Part shown: in pieces, positions 9,496 through 19,890 of the stretch
How the letters are laid out: each line of letters opens with the position of its first letter
Numbering within the stretch: the first letter of the stretch is position 1
Source: Anodontia alba
Taxonomy: Eukaryota > Mollusca > Bivalvia > Lucinida > Lucinidae
DNA: 64,000 nucleotides
Direction of reading: 5' to 3'
Assembly (NCBI GenBank): GCA_964016985.1
Contig: OZ024828.1
Location: forward strand, 77,149,869-77,213,868
Notes under the pieces: generated by a model
Database searches by the model: none
What the model saw: the letters and a program-made list of their open reading frames with translations, nothing else
Told to the model about the DNA's origin: nothing
Made by a program: the position numbers and the translations under genes

Positions 9496-9598
9496 TTACT
9501 GGTGCTATATATGATTAGAAATAATTTAGTGCATTAAGAATGCATTAAATTTCAGTGGCAGAAGACATAAAATAATTGATTAGTTCTTTAAAGTACAA

Positions 9599-9735
9599 AT
9601 GTCAGACAACATGAGAAGAGGGCCAGTATTGCCTGTTCATATATGCAGAGAGAGATATGGCCCAGATCAGTGGGCATATTTGCTAAGTCTGATAATGACC
9701 TTCATTGTCTGCTTACACAATGATACATTGTTGAA
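9599..9735. repeat. Family H copy, degraded
   Basis: Words GAGATATGGCCCAGATCAG and CTGATAATGACCTTCATTGTCTGC are the two arms of the family H hairpin with a degraded loop. It is not coding. Confidence 0.6.
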
Positions 9736-9854
9736 TAGAGAAAGCCTGTATCAGGCTGCAGTTGTACATGTTATGTTGAGCCATGCAAAAAAAAGGGTTT
9801 AAGAGGATTGGATATAATTTCCAGGAAAATTACTCCAACATGAAGATATTTATT

Positions 9855-10030
9855 GTGGGCTACAGTACTCTTATAGGAAAGAATTTGCTCCCTATGAGAG
9901 CAGGTCTTTCCTTTTGGAGTACCGTTATAACCCTAAATAATGGGACAGACATGCCTGAGCAAACAGTGTAGACCCAGATCAGATGCTGCAGAATGCAGCA
10001 TCTGATCAGGGTCCGCACTGTTTGCTACTC
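9855..10030. repeat. Family Q half-copy and family G hairpin
   Basis: GGAAAGAATTTGCTCCC at 9877-9893 is a family Q arm. A family G hairpin at about 9960-10,025 pairs AACAGTGTAGACCCAGATC with GATCAGGGTCCGCACTG around GATGCTGCAGAATGCAGCATC. Confidence 0.7.
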
Positions 10031-10184
10031 ATCCAGCACTTTTTTAGACACATCAACAGGTAGTAAAATAGACTTTTTCCAATTTTAGGGCATGTATGGT
10101 AAGGAATTAAGGTGCCCTATAGGGTAACTATGGTAGCCATTATTTTTTGAAACTATTCATGTACCAGGGAACTTAGCTCCAATT

Positions 10185-10408
10185 AACCCTTAAAACGCCA
10201 AGAAAACTTGCATCTGAAAATGTCATCTGCTAATGTCATCTGCTTAATAGTCTTGCAAAATTTTCAAACCTATTTTTGCATACAGGCAAACAGTATGGAC
10301 CCAGATCAGACTGCTCCTCTGGGTCCACACTGTTTGCAAAAATGACTTAAAATCACAAGCAGATGACAAAATAGATGACAGTTGTTGTTATTGGCAGTTT
10401 AAGGGTTA
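10185..10408. mobile_element. Family G-related MITE with TTAACCC ends
   Basis: Ends TTAACCCTTAAAACGCCAA and TTGGCAGTTTAAGGGTTAA are inverted repeats. The centre (GCAAACAGTATGGACCC..GGGTCCACACTGTTTGC) is the family G core. It is probably a deletion derivative of the same family with its outer ends preserved. Confidence 0.8.
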
Positions 10409-10429
10409 AGTAGTTTGGGTTTTTTTCAA

Positions 10430-10670
10430 CCAAAAAAGTATAGAAAATTATGTTTTTTTTATTTTTCTTCATTAACATATATGTTGTGGGTATTCATTAG
10501 AAGTGACTTGTTTTCATGGAGAAATAAGAAAGACCATTTACTCAATACAGTCTTTATCTAAAGCTGTGTTGTGTAATGATTTGACGCACCTAGCTAAGAA
10601 TAACCCCAGCATGGGTTTTCATGGAGAAATAAGGAAAATATTAATACTTAGCCTTCTGGGTAAGAATTTC
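10430..10670. repeat. Family A deletion derivatives
   Basis: One internally deleted family A copy (10,430-10,566; the arms ACATATATGTTGTGGGTA.. and GTTTTCATGGAGAAATAAG are nearly fused) is followed by a right-arm fragment at 10,605-10,650. Confidence 0.65.
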
Positions 10671-10679
10671 AGCAGACAA

Positions 10680-10830
10680 GTTTTTGAAATATTTTTTCTT
10701 ATTTTTTTTTTTCCTGAAAGTAAGCTTTGACACTTCATGCAGGTTGTGTCCTTAGGAGACAACTTGCATGAAATGTCAAAGCCTTTTTCTGGGAAAAATA
10801 AGAAAAATATAATTAGTTTGTCGTCTGCTA
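10680..10830. mobile_element. Family R MITE (TCTGGGAAAAATAAG hairpin)
   Basis: Arms GACACTTCATGCAGGTTGTG and CAACTTGCATGAAATGTCAAA meet at TCCTTAGGAGA. The outer word GGGAAAAATAAGAAAAATA and GTCGTCTGCTAAATTT mark the family. Other copies lie at 11,723, 11,932, 17,262, 20,860, 21,940, 29,115, 30,112, 37,705 and 61,840. Confidence 0.75.
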
Positions 10831-11079
10831 AATTTGCAGAGAGAGTGGTAAATGCAATACGTCTAAAATTAGTAATCTATAATAAAAGGAGCTAGAACTT
10901 CCTAGACTTAGGATAAATGGAGGTGCACATTAGAAAAACTGTCATTGTCATTTTCCTATATTTTGTCAGTAAATATCTAAACAACCATGCAGTCTTGCGC
11001 AGATCTTTGCTATTTGTTAAATGCATTTCTTATGTATACATGAGGGAATCATAGGGCAAAATAGGTAGCCTGGGCTTGG

Positions 11080-11225
11080 TTCCAGCTAAGAAGAGTATCA
11101 GGGTAATTATTTTTCTTATTTCTCCATGAAAACATGTTGTGGCTACTCATTAGGCCTCGATGAGACGCTTCTAACGAGTACCCACATAATACGTATTTGT
11201 TGAGAATTAAGAAAAATATGTTATG
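11080..11225. mobile_element. Family A hairpin with shortened centre
   Basis: Left arm TTCTTATTTCTCCATGAAAAC and right arm ACGAGTACCCAC..GAGAATTAAGAAAAATA. The centre reads CATTAGGCCTCGATGAGACGCTTC, so part of the left inner arm is lost. Confidence 0.7.
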
Positions 11226-11459
11226 TTTTTAAGGATAAAATCACCTCTAGAGATCTCTAGAGACATGCTGAGACTACATTTTATATATGTATAAATGTCA
11301 GTCTTCCCTTAATGGGTCTCAAGTGGTATATAATTGTTCTTAAACATGAATTGTAATCTTCATAAAACAGAAGTTTCTTGGCATAAGAATTGATTATATG
11401 GTATTAGAAATTTCTTGGCATAGGAGAATAGATTAGGGCCGTGTCAAGAGAAAAAGTGC

Positions 11460-11650
11460 CTTTGAACATTTGCAAAATACACAGATTCAGATCATCCTGC
11501 ACATGTGCAAAGTATCATCCAGGCCTTTGCTTTCCATTCATACATTTTGTAGTTTTCAGTGTTTCTGTTAGCGGACATTGAATGCCCTGATCGGACTGCG
11601 CATATGCACAGGCTGATCCGGGCCTTTGTTGTCTGCATATGCCTGAAGAC
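11460..11650. repeat. Family H copies, two
   Basis: A half copy (AGATTCAGATCATCCTGCACATG) is followed by a good hairpin at 11,570-11,635 (GCGGACATTGAATGCCCTGATCGG / CCGGGCCTTTGTTGTCTGC). Confidence 0.65.
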
Positions 11651-11722
11651 ATGTTTTTACATGGTGCTGCCCATATGGTATTATAGATTAAAGTCTCTGT
11701 ATTCACTTAGTTTGCATTAGAA

Positions 11723-12130
11723 CAAGAGGCTGTCATGGTAAAGTGTATTTTATGACAGAAATTGATGGACTTAATTCTAATGTTTAGCATGTTTAGCATC
11801 GTCTGGGTAAAATCTGGATCTTTATGATAATTTTTCTTTCTGTTTCTCAGAAAATAGAGTTTTGGCATTTCATGCAAATTTTCTCCTCGGGAAACAATTT
11901 TCATGAAATGTCACATAGCTCATGATAAGATGCAAGAGGCTGTCATGGTAAAGTGTATTTTATGACAGAAATTGATGGACTTAATTCTAATGTTTAGCAT
12001 CGTCTGGGTAAAATCTGGATCTTTATGATAATTTTTCTTTCTTTTTTTCAGAAAATAGAGTTTTGGCATTTCATGCAAATCTTCTCCTTGGGAAACAATT
12101 TGCATGAAATGTCACATAGCTCTTGATAAG
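11723..12130. repeat. Tandem duplication of a ~200-bp segment carrying family R
   Basis: The segment starting CAAGAGGCTGTCATGGTAAAG occurs at 11,723 and again at 11,932. The two copies are nearly identical; copy 1 has an extra about 10-bp repeat of TGTTTAGCA. Each ends in a family R hairpin (TTTTGGCATTTCATGCAAAT / GAAATGTCACATAGC). The similarity shows a recent event. Confidence 0.85.
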
Positions 12131-12299
12131 ATGCTTTCTTCAATTTAAAAGTATTGATTTTCTCTTATTTCTCCACAAAAACATATGTTGTGGGTACTCA
12201 TTAGAAGTGCCTCAGTGAGGCACTTCTAATGAGTACCCACAACATGTTTTCGTGGAGAAATATGGAAACTATTTACCAGATATCCACTCTTATTGAGAC
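12128..12299. mobile_element. Family A hairpin, well preserved
   Basis: The core ATTAGAAGTGCC-TCAGTG-AGGCACTTCTAAT with long arms to TTATTTCTCCACAAAAAC and GTTTTCGTGGAGAAATA. A further left-arm fragment lies at 12,375-12,440 (TAGTTCTCCATTAGAAC..CATTAGAAGTGCC). Confidence 0.85.
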
Positions 12300-12439
12300 C
12301 TTTGTGTCAACCTATTTCCTGGGAAAATAAAATATTCAGAGGAGCTGTTTAGGAGGAGTATTTGATGATGATTTTGGGATAATTTTTTTCTAGTTCTCCA
12401 TTAGAACATTTTTTGTGGTACTCATTAGAAGTGCCTCAC

Positions 12440-12757
12440 TTACATGATCTTATTGCACTCTGCAGATGTCATATAACTGGCATTTATTTATCTTAGAATA
12501 AGAGAAAACATTTCAAAATATTTCCATTTAGTCTGATGAGAAAATAGGTCTTTAAATTACCTTAAAATTGTCTACAGAGGATGAAAATTTTAATTAATTT
12601 TTAAATTCTTCTAGTTTTATATTTGTATGCATATCTGATACAGTTGTTTCAATACCAAACCAAGTTAATATACCATTTTTATGCAAATGGCCCTCATGGG
12701 TTGAACCTGAACTCACCATCATCATGATGGAAATTTTAACAAAATAAAGCCTTATTT
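12440..12757. other. No recognised feature
   Basis: AT-rich sequence without coding potential or repeats seen elsewhere in the window. Confidence 0.35.
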
Positions 12758-12915
12758 TCAGAAAAAAAAACAACAACAAAAAAACAACAACAAAACAAAC
12801 AAACAAACAAAAAAAAGGCACCAGTTATTATACCTCCTACAAACCTTTTTTGTGGGAGGTATACTGTTTTCACATTGTCTGTCCATCCAGTACGTTTTGG
12901 TCCTTGCAGGGGGTA
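12758..12915. repeat. (CAAA)n-like low complexity and element fragment
   Basis: A-rich sequence (CAACAACAAAAAAAC and ACAAACAAACAAAC) is followed by TATACCTCCTACAAACC..GTGGGAGGTATACTG, the hairpin border of a larger element family (similar in style to the TATACCCCGCCACA element at 19,353), then CACATTGTCTGTCCATCC. Confidence 0.55.
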
Positions 12916-13061
12916 TTTAATAAGCACTGATTATTGACCTTTCTTGTTTAAAAATGTCATCTGCTGATATTTAAATTTGTAAGTTTAAAGATTAATCATG
13001 TCAGATAAAAGATTTTGTTGGTTGACAGGCTATCTGAAATTTATGTACAGATACATGTACA

Positions 13062-13229
13062 TTTTTAAATATTTTTCTTATTTCTCTACAGAAATGTATG
13101 TTGTAGGTACTCATTAGAAGTGCCTCTCTGAGGCACTTCTAATGAGTACACACAACATACATTTTGTGGAGAAGTAAGAAGGGTGTAAACACTTTTTGGA
13201 TGAAAAACATGCCTTATCTGCAGCTATGT
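13062..13229. mobile_element. Family A hairpin, well preserved
   Basis: Core ATTAGAAGTGCC-TCTCTG-AGGCACTTCTAAT with outer ends as in the copy at 3024 (right end TTTTTGGATGAAAAACATGCC..CAGCTATG). Confidence 0.85.
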
Positions 13230-13284
13230 CCATAGATTCTAAAAATCAAATGAGCAATAGCATGTAAAAATGTGTCTTCACATA

Positions 13285-13535
13285 CATGCAGACAACAAAG
13301 ACCCTGATCAGCCTGCACATCCATACAGTCTGATCAGGACAGTCACTACAAGGGTGGGGGGGGTGGGGGGGGGGGGTTAGTATTCTCTGAATTTTGTCTG
13401 CTGGACCCCAGCATCTAGTGTTTACCCCCCAAAAATATACGGTATATCAGCCATACCCCAAAAAATATCTGGTATATCAGCCATACCCCCAAAAATATCT
13501 ACAGATATTAGCATACTACAAAAAATATTCCTCTT
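13285..13535. repeat. Family H fragment, G-run and 33-bp repeats
   Basis: A family H hairpin (AAAGACCCTGATCAGCC..AGTCTGATCAGGACAG) precedes a G-rich run (13,351-13,378). About three copies of a 33-bp unit (ATATCTGGTATATCAGCCATACC type) lie at 13,425-13,535. Confidence 0.6.
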
Positions 13536-13545
13536 CCTTTCTTTT

Positions 13546-15346
13546 TAGCTCACCTAAGCTCTGCTCAGGATGAGCTATTGTGATCACTTTTCGTCTGTCG
13601 TCCGTCCATCCGTGCATCCGTCTATCCGTGCATCCGTCCATTAACATTTTCAAATGACTTCTCCTCTGAAGCTGCTGAGCCAATTTTACTCAAATTTCAT
13701 ATGATGCCTCCTTAGGGTGGGGGAACGAAAAATTGCTAAAATGGTCGCGGTCCGTTGACAAAGATGGCCGCCACGCCCATATATGGTAAAAACCTTTAAA
13801 AATCTTCTTCTCTAGAACCAAGAATGCCTTGGGGCTGAACCTTTGCAGGAATCATCGGGGACGGGAGGTCTACCAAAATTGCTAAAAGAATTGTCGTATG
13901 TTGACGTTTGACCTTTTTACGGCAAGGTCAAGTTTGCTTCCCTATGCGTTTGTATGGGAAAAACCTTTAAAAATCTTCTTCTCCAAAGCCAAGCATGCCT
14001 TATGGCTGAATCTTTGCATATATCATCGGGAACAGGAGGACTACCAAAATTGCTAAAATAATGGTCGTAAATTGACATTTGACCTTTTTACAGTAAGGTC
14101 GATTTTGCTTCCTTATGCATTTGTATGGGAAAAATGTTCAGAATTTCAAACAACTTCTCCTCTGGAGCCTCTGGGCCAATTTTGCTCAAATTTGATATGG
14201 AGCCTCCTTAAGTAGGGGGAACAAAAGATTGCTAAACTGGTCACGGTTCGTTGACCAAGATAGCCGCCATGCCCATATATGGTAAAAACCTTTAAAAATC
14301 TTCTTCTCTAGAACCGAGAATGCTTTGGGCATATCTTTGCATAAATCATCAGGGTCTACCAAAGTTGCTAAAATTGACATTTGACCTTTTATGGCAAGGT
14401 CAAGTTTGCTTCCTTATGCATTTGTATGGGAAAAAACATTTAAAAATCTTATTCTCCAAACCGAGGATGGCTTGTGGCTGAATCGTTGCATATTTCATCT
14501 GGAACGGGCGGTCTACCAAAGTTGCTAAAATAATTGTCACACATTGACATTTAACCTTTTTACGTCGAGGTCAAGTTTGCTTCTGTATGCATTTGTATGG
14601 GCCCCATACATTTGTATGGAAAAAATGTTGATAATTTCAAATGGCTTTTCCTCTGAAGCCTCCGGGCCAGTGTTGCTCAAATTTCATGCGGAGCCTCCTT
14701 GGGCAGGAGAATAAAAGATTGCTAAAATGGGTATGGTCCATTGATCAAAATGGCTGCCATGCCCATATATGGTAAAAACCTTTAAAAATCTTCTTCTCCA
14801 TAACCAAATAAGCCCTGGGTCCTAATCTTTGCACAAATTATGGGGGACAGGAGATCTACCGAAATTGCTAAAATGATGGTTCTGTGTTGACATTTGACCT
14901 TTTTACCTGCAAGGTCTTTGCTTCCCCATTTGTATGGGCCATATGCATTTATATTGAAAGTATCGAAGTGACATGTAGATCAGCAGTAGTTAAAATTGTT
15001 CTGATTGGAAATCTAAGATGGCCATCATCTGGTTTATATTTATAATATTTTCCATTCCACTGTGCTGTTTACATGTATAAAATCATGATTCTTCAGAAAC
15101 CACTTAGCCAATTTCCACCAAATTTCACTTTGATCCTTCTGTTGAAATGTGATTGATAGTTTATTCAAATGATCATGCTCCATTGACTGTCAGGCCCATA
15201 TATTCTTCTTCAAAACTAAGAACTGCTCAAATGATGATATTTTCATTAGTTGCGATGATAGGATTGGAAAAATGTTGCATAACATCTGCATGTCTGCAGT
15301 GGCTATGTCACTCAGGTGAGCGAACCGTGGCCCGTGGGCCTCTTGT
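13546..15346 (+). mobile_element. Family J element, long copy with ~495-bp internal repeats
   Basis: It begins TAGCTCACCTAAGC..GAGCTATTGTGATCAC then CGTCCGTCCATCCGTGC, and ends CTCAGGTGAGCGAACCGTGGCC. These are the same borders as the copy at 3277. The interior has three long repeats of about 495 bp starting near 13,645, 14,137 and 14,634, with CTTCTCCTCTGAAGC, AAGATGGCCGCC, CCCATATATGGTAAAAACC and GCATTTGTATGGGAAAAA. A shorter unit like that of the 3277 copy ends it (AAATCTAAGATGGCCATC near 15,008). No transposase is encoded. Confidence 0.85.
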
Positions 15347-15388
15347 TATAAAAGTGTGGTTTTCATTTACTTTTCCTGTATAATGATT

Positions 15389-15615
15389 ATACACCACAAC
15401 CTCTTTATAACACTACTGTTGGGGTCCATGGCATAAACCATGTTAGTTAAACAATCGTGTTATATCCAAACAAAAATGTATAGATTATATTGAAAAATGA
15501 CCATTTATGGTCATTTTTCAATATAATCTATACATTTTTGGGTTCCATCTTTGAACCGTGTTATATCTAAAAACCGTGTTATAACAAACGGTGTTACAAA
15601 GAGGTTGTAGTGTAT
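15389..15615 (-). mobile_element. Family E MITE, copy 2 (inverted)
   Basis: It matches the copy at 9031-9257 in length and structure but is inverted: ends ATACACCACAACCTCTTTATA and ACAAAGAGGTTGTAGTGTAT. The central hairpin is fully conserved, so the two insertions are probably young. Confidence 0.9.
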
Positions 15616-16130
15616 TAGTAATATTTGTGCTTTCTCGGACCTAATAATATTATAATGTGTATTGGGTCCAAGTTTAAACAGTTTCCAATAGTAGCTCCGT
15701 TTTTTACTTTAATGGCATTGAACTGATGCACAGCAGAAATAGAGCTGTTAAAAATAAATAAAAACAACTATCAGTTCAACAGAAGGTTCTAACCCCAATT
15801 CTTACAAGACCCACAAAACTACCGAGAATTTGATAGACCTGCGACCCCCCCACCCCCCACCCCCCCCCCCCCCCAAAAAAAAAAAAAAAGTCAGTTTTGA
15901 AATTTTGAAAGTGACCAAAAAAAAAAAATACCTGCAAATGGCCAATACCCCCAAAAATATCCTTTTTTTCCCCAAACCCCAAAAAATATTAAAATTCAAA
16001 TTTTAAACCCAAACAGAATAATCAGATATTGTAGAATATATCAATGAAGAGCAAAGCACTGATCAGACAGTGCTGCTGCACAGGATGATCCAAATCAGCT
16101 CGCCTCGTAGACACTTAATGTAAACAATAT
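15616..16130. other. Low-complexity DNA, C-run and A-run
   Basis: A run of C followed by A (15,846-15,890) and several CCCCAAAAATAT words, related to those at 13,425-13,535. No coding region. A weak family H fragment lies near 16,050-16,100 (CACTGATCAGACAG..CAGGATGATCC). Confidence 0.5.
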
Positions 16131-16513
16131 TTTATTCAATAAACTGTACTTGTAAAACAAGTATATTCATAAACACAATCGATAGTCATACATTCGACAG
16201 AGAATTGAATGGGATACAGAAGTAAGTCAAAGACATATAAATCTGCCTCTCAAAGTGTGTTTTCATTAGACTATACAAATAGCTAACCTTGACTTCAAGT
16301 TCAAGTTGATATTGTACAGAGTATATTATTGAAACAAAACTAGAAAAATCTAACATATCAGGTTAGAAAAAAAAATGTAGAAATAACAAGAAAATTCATA
16401 AAGGTAAGTGATAGAATCAAGAATCAATAGTCGTCTTATTGTTTAGGAGGACTCAGAAGAAGAATTAGATTTAATAGTATAATTAGATTATATGAAATGC
16501 TTTGTAAGTCTTA

Positions 16514-17040
16514 TTTACTCCTGTACAATTTTGAAAATGGCGGTATTCTCTTGCACCGTATTTCTACTGTTGGTCTGCAAATACGCAGTAGCTTGTCAAG
16601 TATGTATTGTCTTGCTACATTAAATCGAGGACAGTGGAAGAGGAAATGAGTCACGTCTTCTCTCTCACCACAGACGCAATGTTCATCATGTACAGTATTT
16701 TTACATATGTCATAGTTTAGAGAGCTACAATTTGTTCTTAAGCCTGTGTGCAGAACTTGATACAATCTCCATAGTCAAAATAACTTGGTACTACGTTCGT
16801 ATGCTTTATGCTTTATGCTTTTTTTGAAACTAGATAATGACTGGACAGAAGTAGTAGATGCGTTAAGAAGATTCCATTCATGAACTGTAGATGGTAAAAA
16901 GGAGTTATAATACAATTGTGACTTACATTCTATAGTCTGGTAATCGTTATTATTTCTTAGATTATATCTTGAGATTTCACCTACCCGTTGTGGGACTATA
17001 GTTCTGTCAAGTAAGAGGGAGTTAAATCATTGGTCATTTT
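16514..17040 (-). pseudogene. LINE 3'-end remnant (C-terminal tail of a reverse-transcriptase ORF)
   Basis: Read on the minus strand from 17,040, a decayed frame gives NDLTPSYLTEL, then after a frameshift near 17,000 VPQRVGEISRYNLRN, LYYNSFLPSTVHEWNLLN and, after a TGA at 16,775-16,777, LWRLYQVLHTGLRTN and CVCGEREDVTHFLFHCPR, ending at a stop near 16,511. The C-x-CG-x2-E-x2-H-x3-C cluster and the YNLRN..SFLPS.. phrase are typical of the C-terminal tail after the reverse transcriptase in jockey/CR1-like LINEs of molluscs. The catalytic domain is absent, as expected of a 5'-truncated insertion. The clade is uncertain. Confidence 0.8.
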
Positions 17041-17133
17041 AAAAAAAAAAAGTATTTAATTTATGCTGTCTCGTAGACACCGTTTCACTTGAATTGACAC
17101 ATAATTTAAATAACCATATTTATCCTAAGTATT

Positions 17134-17240
17134 CGCTTAGAGGACTAAGCTTGCCCAGTAAATGTGTGGTTAGGTAAACTGACCACGCTCGACATGACCC
17201 CATTGGGTTGACTGGGCCGTAAAACCTCAACACAAACAAA
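17134..17240 (+). mobile_element. SINE-1 tail fragment
   Basis: Only the last about 105 bp of SINE-1 remain (GCTTAGAGGACTAAGCTTGCC to CCGTAAAACCTCAACACAAAC). A family R half-copy follows at 17,262-17,350 (TTTTCTGGGAAAAATAAG..GTCGTCTGCTG). Confidence 0.8.
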
Positions 17241-17529
17241 CCGTGTACACTAGATCAGATGCTGCGTTCAAAACCTGTTTTCTGGGAAAAATAAGAAAAA
17301 TATTTCAACAGGTCGTCTGCTGAAAATTTTACCCGGAGTGCTAAGCATTAACTACATGTAGCTGATAATATGTCTAAAAATGCTAACTGAATGGCACTTG
17401 GTGCAGGCTTTGATCATATTGTATATTTAGGAGGGGTTTGATTTGATTCTACCCTATTTGCTCAGGAAGGCCATCTGATTACTTAAATTGAATGGATGCA
17501 ATTTCATAGGATGCAACTATTTCAGTTGA

Positions 17530-17609
17530 TTTTGACCTCGCTAAAAGGTGTCTACCCTAAAAGGAAAGAATTTGCTTCCAGCTTTGGAGCTAATTATGTC
17601 CCCGCACCT

Positions 17610-17692
<83 letters not shown>

Positions 17693-17995
17693 GGGGTCAT
17701 ATTGTTTTAGTGCAGATCCTGTTGGCATTGGCATGGGAGTCGGCATGACACTTGTCTGCACAATATCTTGTGAACCAGTGGTTGGATTCTTACCAAATTT
17801 TCATGGGTATATAATTAGGACATAACAAAGAAGTGATTAGACTTTGGTGACGACCTAATTGTTAAGACCACAGCGCTAGAAAAACTAAAAATTCAGTGGG
17901 GGAACATCTGTATTCTCTGAAAACACTATTCTTGTTTCCATTTAGAGTAAACCTCTTTTCAGAAGAACCTTGCCATGCAGGAAGACAAAAAAAGG
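17530..17995. repeat. Family Q MITE split by a (GT)n microsatellite region
   Basis: The left arm AAAAGGTGTCTACCCTAAAAGG..AATTTGCTTCC lies at 17,541-17,581 and the matching right arm TTTAGAGTAAACCTCTTTTCAG at 17,943-17,963. Between them is a (GT)n tract of about 39 units (17,613-17,690) plus unrelated DNA. I infer that the MITE was interrupted by an insertion. Confidence 0.7.
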
Positions 17996-18053
17996 AAGTC
18001 ATAAAAATCTCCCGTGTATAAAATGTGATGGAAAACTACCAAGTGTATTGATT

Positions 18054-18344
18054 GTGTCGAGGTTTTACGGCCCAGTCAACCCAGTGGGGTCATGTCGAGT
18101 TTACCTGACCACACGTTTACTGGGCAGGCTTAGTCCTCTAAGCGGTTAACCAGTATTGTGCACATTCTTTTGCCAGAAACTGACAACTGCCCTCCTTGAA
18201 TCAGCGGACGGGAGAAAATGACCGTAGAAAATATTTCATGATCAATCTCCACGAAAGAATGTTGCCGACCTCGGCGGGGGTTGAACCCGCGACCTAAAGG
18301 TCTCCAGTCGGACGGCGCATCCAACTGAGCCACCGAGGCCGGCC
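18054..18344 (-). mobile_element. SINE-1, full-length copy on minus strand
   Basis: The tail (TCGAGGTTTTACGGCCCAG) is at the left and the tRNA-like head at the right (GGGGTTGAACCCGCGACC = box B; CCAACTGAGCCACCGAGGC = box A). Together with 2660-2963 it defines the complete element of about 300 bp. Confidence 0.88.
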
Positions 18345-18363
18345 TTTTCTCTGGAGAATAGGA

Positions 18364-18716
18364 CCCAGTGGCGTAGCCAGGACGTTTATGAATATGAAGC
18401 TTACTAATAAAACCTCTGAAATTTTATGTCATCTGAGCAAGTTTTAGGTGAATGTAAGTTTAAAATGCCAAATTTATGTTCAGTAAAAATTTATACGGTT
18501 GGCTTTTGAAACAAAGAAAGCATTATAGATAGAAAATGTGAGTCTCGGTTTTATTGAGACTCTTCATAAGCAGTTATAAAGTTTGCAATACTACTTACGC
18601 CGCTAGCATATACACGAGCAGAACTCCATTGTCAAAGGTACCACGTTGGGCCGAAGGAAATGAAAATATAACCATGAAGCTTCGGCTTCATGACTTCCAT
18701 TTGGCTACGTGCCTGG
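18364..18716. mobile_element. Candidate hAT-type MITE (CAGTGGCGTAGCC ends)
   Basis: The left end CCAGTGGCGTAGCCAGG and right end GGCTACGTGCCTGG are imperfect inverted repeats. GGACC occurs just outside both ends and may be part of a target duplication. The end CAGTGGCGTAGCC is like that of many hAT transposons (established knowledge). The 350-bp interior has no transposase. Only one copy is present, so the assignment is tentative. Confidence 0.55.
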
Positions 18717-18995
18717 GACCCAATATTGTATTTAAACCATCTCCTTTGGAGACAATCTCAATGAAATCAGTTTTAAACAAAAAAGCGATAATTTGAATGA
18801 AATATGAGGTGCTGTTTTCTGGAGAAAATGAAACTATACCGCAAACGTTTGATGTGCTAATTTGTCTTGCATCAGATTACATTCTGGCTACGCCAATGAC
18901 CGACTGTGCATCATGGAAAAGAGAGCCAAGCAGAGATGTTGAAGCAGGATGTTCAAGGTCTGCTATTGTTGTTGACAGTCCATTAATTTCAACAA
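18717..18995. other. Unassigned, short open frame of doubtful meaning
   Basis: A + strand frame of 91 codons starts at 18,797 and ends inside the family G element that follows, so it is not a credible gene. I see no splice signals supporting an exon. Confidence 0.3.
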
Positions 18996-19222
18996 TTTAC
19001 CCATTTATGCCGAATGGATTCTTCTACCTGAACTTTTTGGATCAGTCCATTTCCAGTTTAAGGGGTGCCTAGTCAGTTTTTATTATTGCCATGTTTTATT
19101 GGAATGCCTGTAATTAATGCAAACAGTGTAGACCCTGATCAGACGCCGCGTTCTGCGGCGTCTGATCTGGGTCTACACTGTTGGCCAATGTTCTATTTAT
19201 GGGACGCTAGGCGCAAATGGAT
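18996..19222. mobile_element. Family G MITE with complete hairpin
   Basis: Ends ACCCATTTATGCCG and GGCGCAAATGGAT are inverted. The centre AACAGTGTAGACCCTGATCAG and CTGATCTGGGTCTACACTG flanks ACGCCGCGTTCTGCGGCGT. Confidence 0.85.
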
Positions 19223-19352
19223 CAAGCTACAAACATAGGTGTGACCACACTGTATGAGTAGGCCGGTTCTTTAGATTTCATTGTTCTGCATAACAAAGCC
19301 TAATCAGACAGATTTTCCCGAGCTGTTTCATATATCAAAACCATCTTGCTTT

Positions 19353-19735
19353 TTATACCCCGCCACACGTATTACTGTTCCACGTTGGACGTCCGTGTGT
19401 TCGTCCGTCCGCCCGTCGCATGTCCTTCCGTCCGTATTTTCGTTTCCGGACTAGAACTTGAGTAAATTTTAATAGATTTTCACCAAACTTGGTATGTACA
19501 TTAATACTGTGGAGGTCTGGTTTGGGATGCTAATTGGCAAATTTCCAATTTTTGACAGTTATCTGCCCGCCACATGTCCGTAGTTTCATTTCCGGGTGAT
19601 AACTTTAGCAAATATCAATGGATTTTCACCGAACTTGGTATGTGCATTGGTATTGTGGAGATCTAGTTTGGAATTGCTAACGAGCAAATTACGTCAATTT
19701 TTGACTCCGCCATACAATTGTGGCAGGATACTATC
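19353..19735 (+). mobile_element. TATACCCCGCCACA-type non-autonomous element
   Basis: It begins TATACCCCGCCACACG and ends near CAATTGTGGCAGGATA. After CGTCCGTCCGCCCGTCGC come two internal repeats (TTTCACCAAACTTGGTATGT at about 19,478 and TTTCACCGAACTTGGTATGT at about 19,623, 145 bp apart). No protein is encoded. Confidence 0.75.
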
Positions 19736-19779
19736 ATTTCACGTTTTTATTGACATATCACATAGTCTCCTCAAAACTA

Positions 19780-19890
19780 ATTTAACCCTTTGTAGTTTGG
19801 AGACTACAGACTACAATGGATTAAATCGGCAAACAGTGCAGATCCAGAGCAGACGCCCCTGATCAGGGTCTCCACTGTTTACAAATAGTT
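19780..19890. mobile_element. Family G fragment
   Basis: GCAAACAGTGCAGATCCAGAGCAG and CTGATCAGGGTCTCCACTG arms with the central hairpin lost, preceded by the end word GACTACAATGGATTAAA. Confidence 0.7.

Noticed and set aside
18554..19072. Two adjacent + strand open frames as a small gene
   Set aside because: The first lies in a candidate hAT-type MITE and the second runs into a family G element; no splice or start support.
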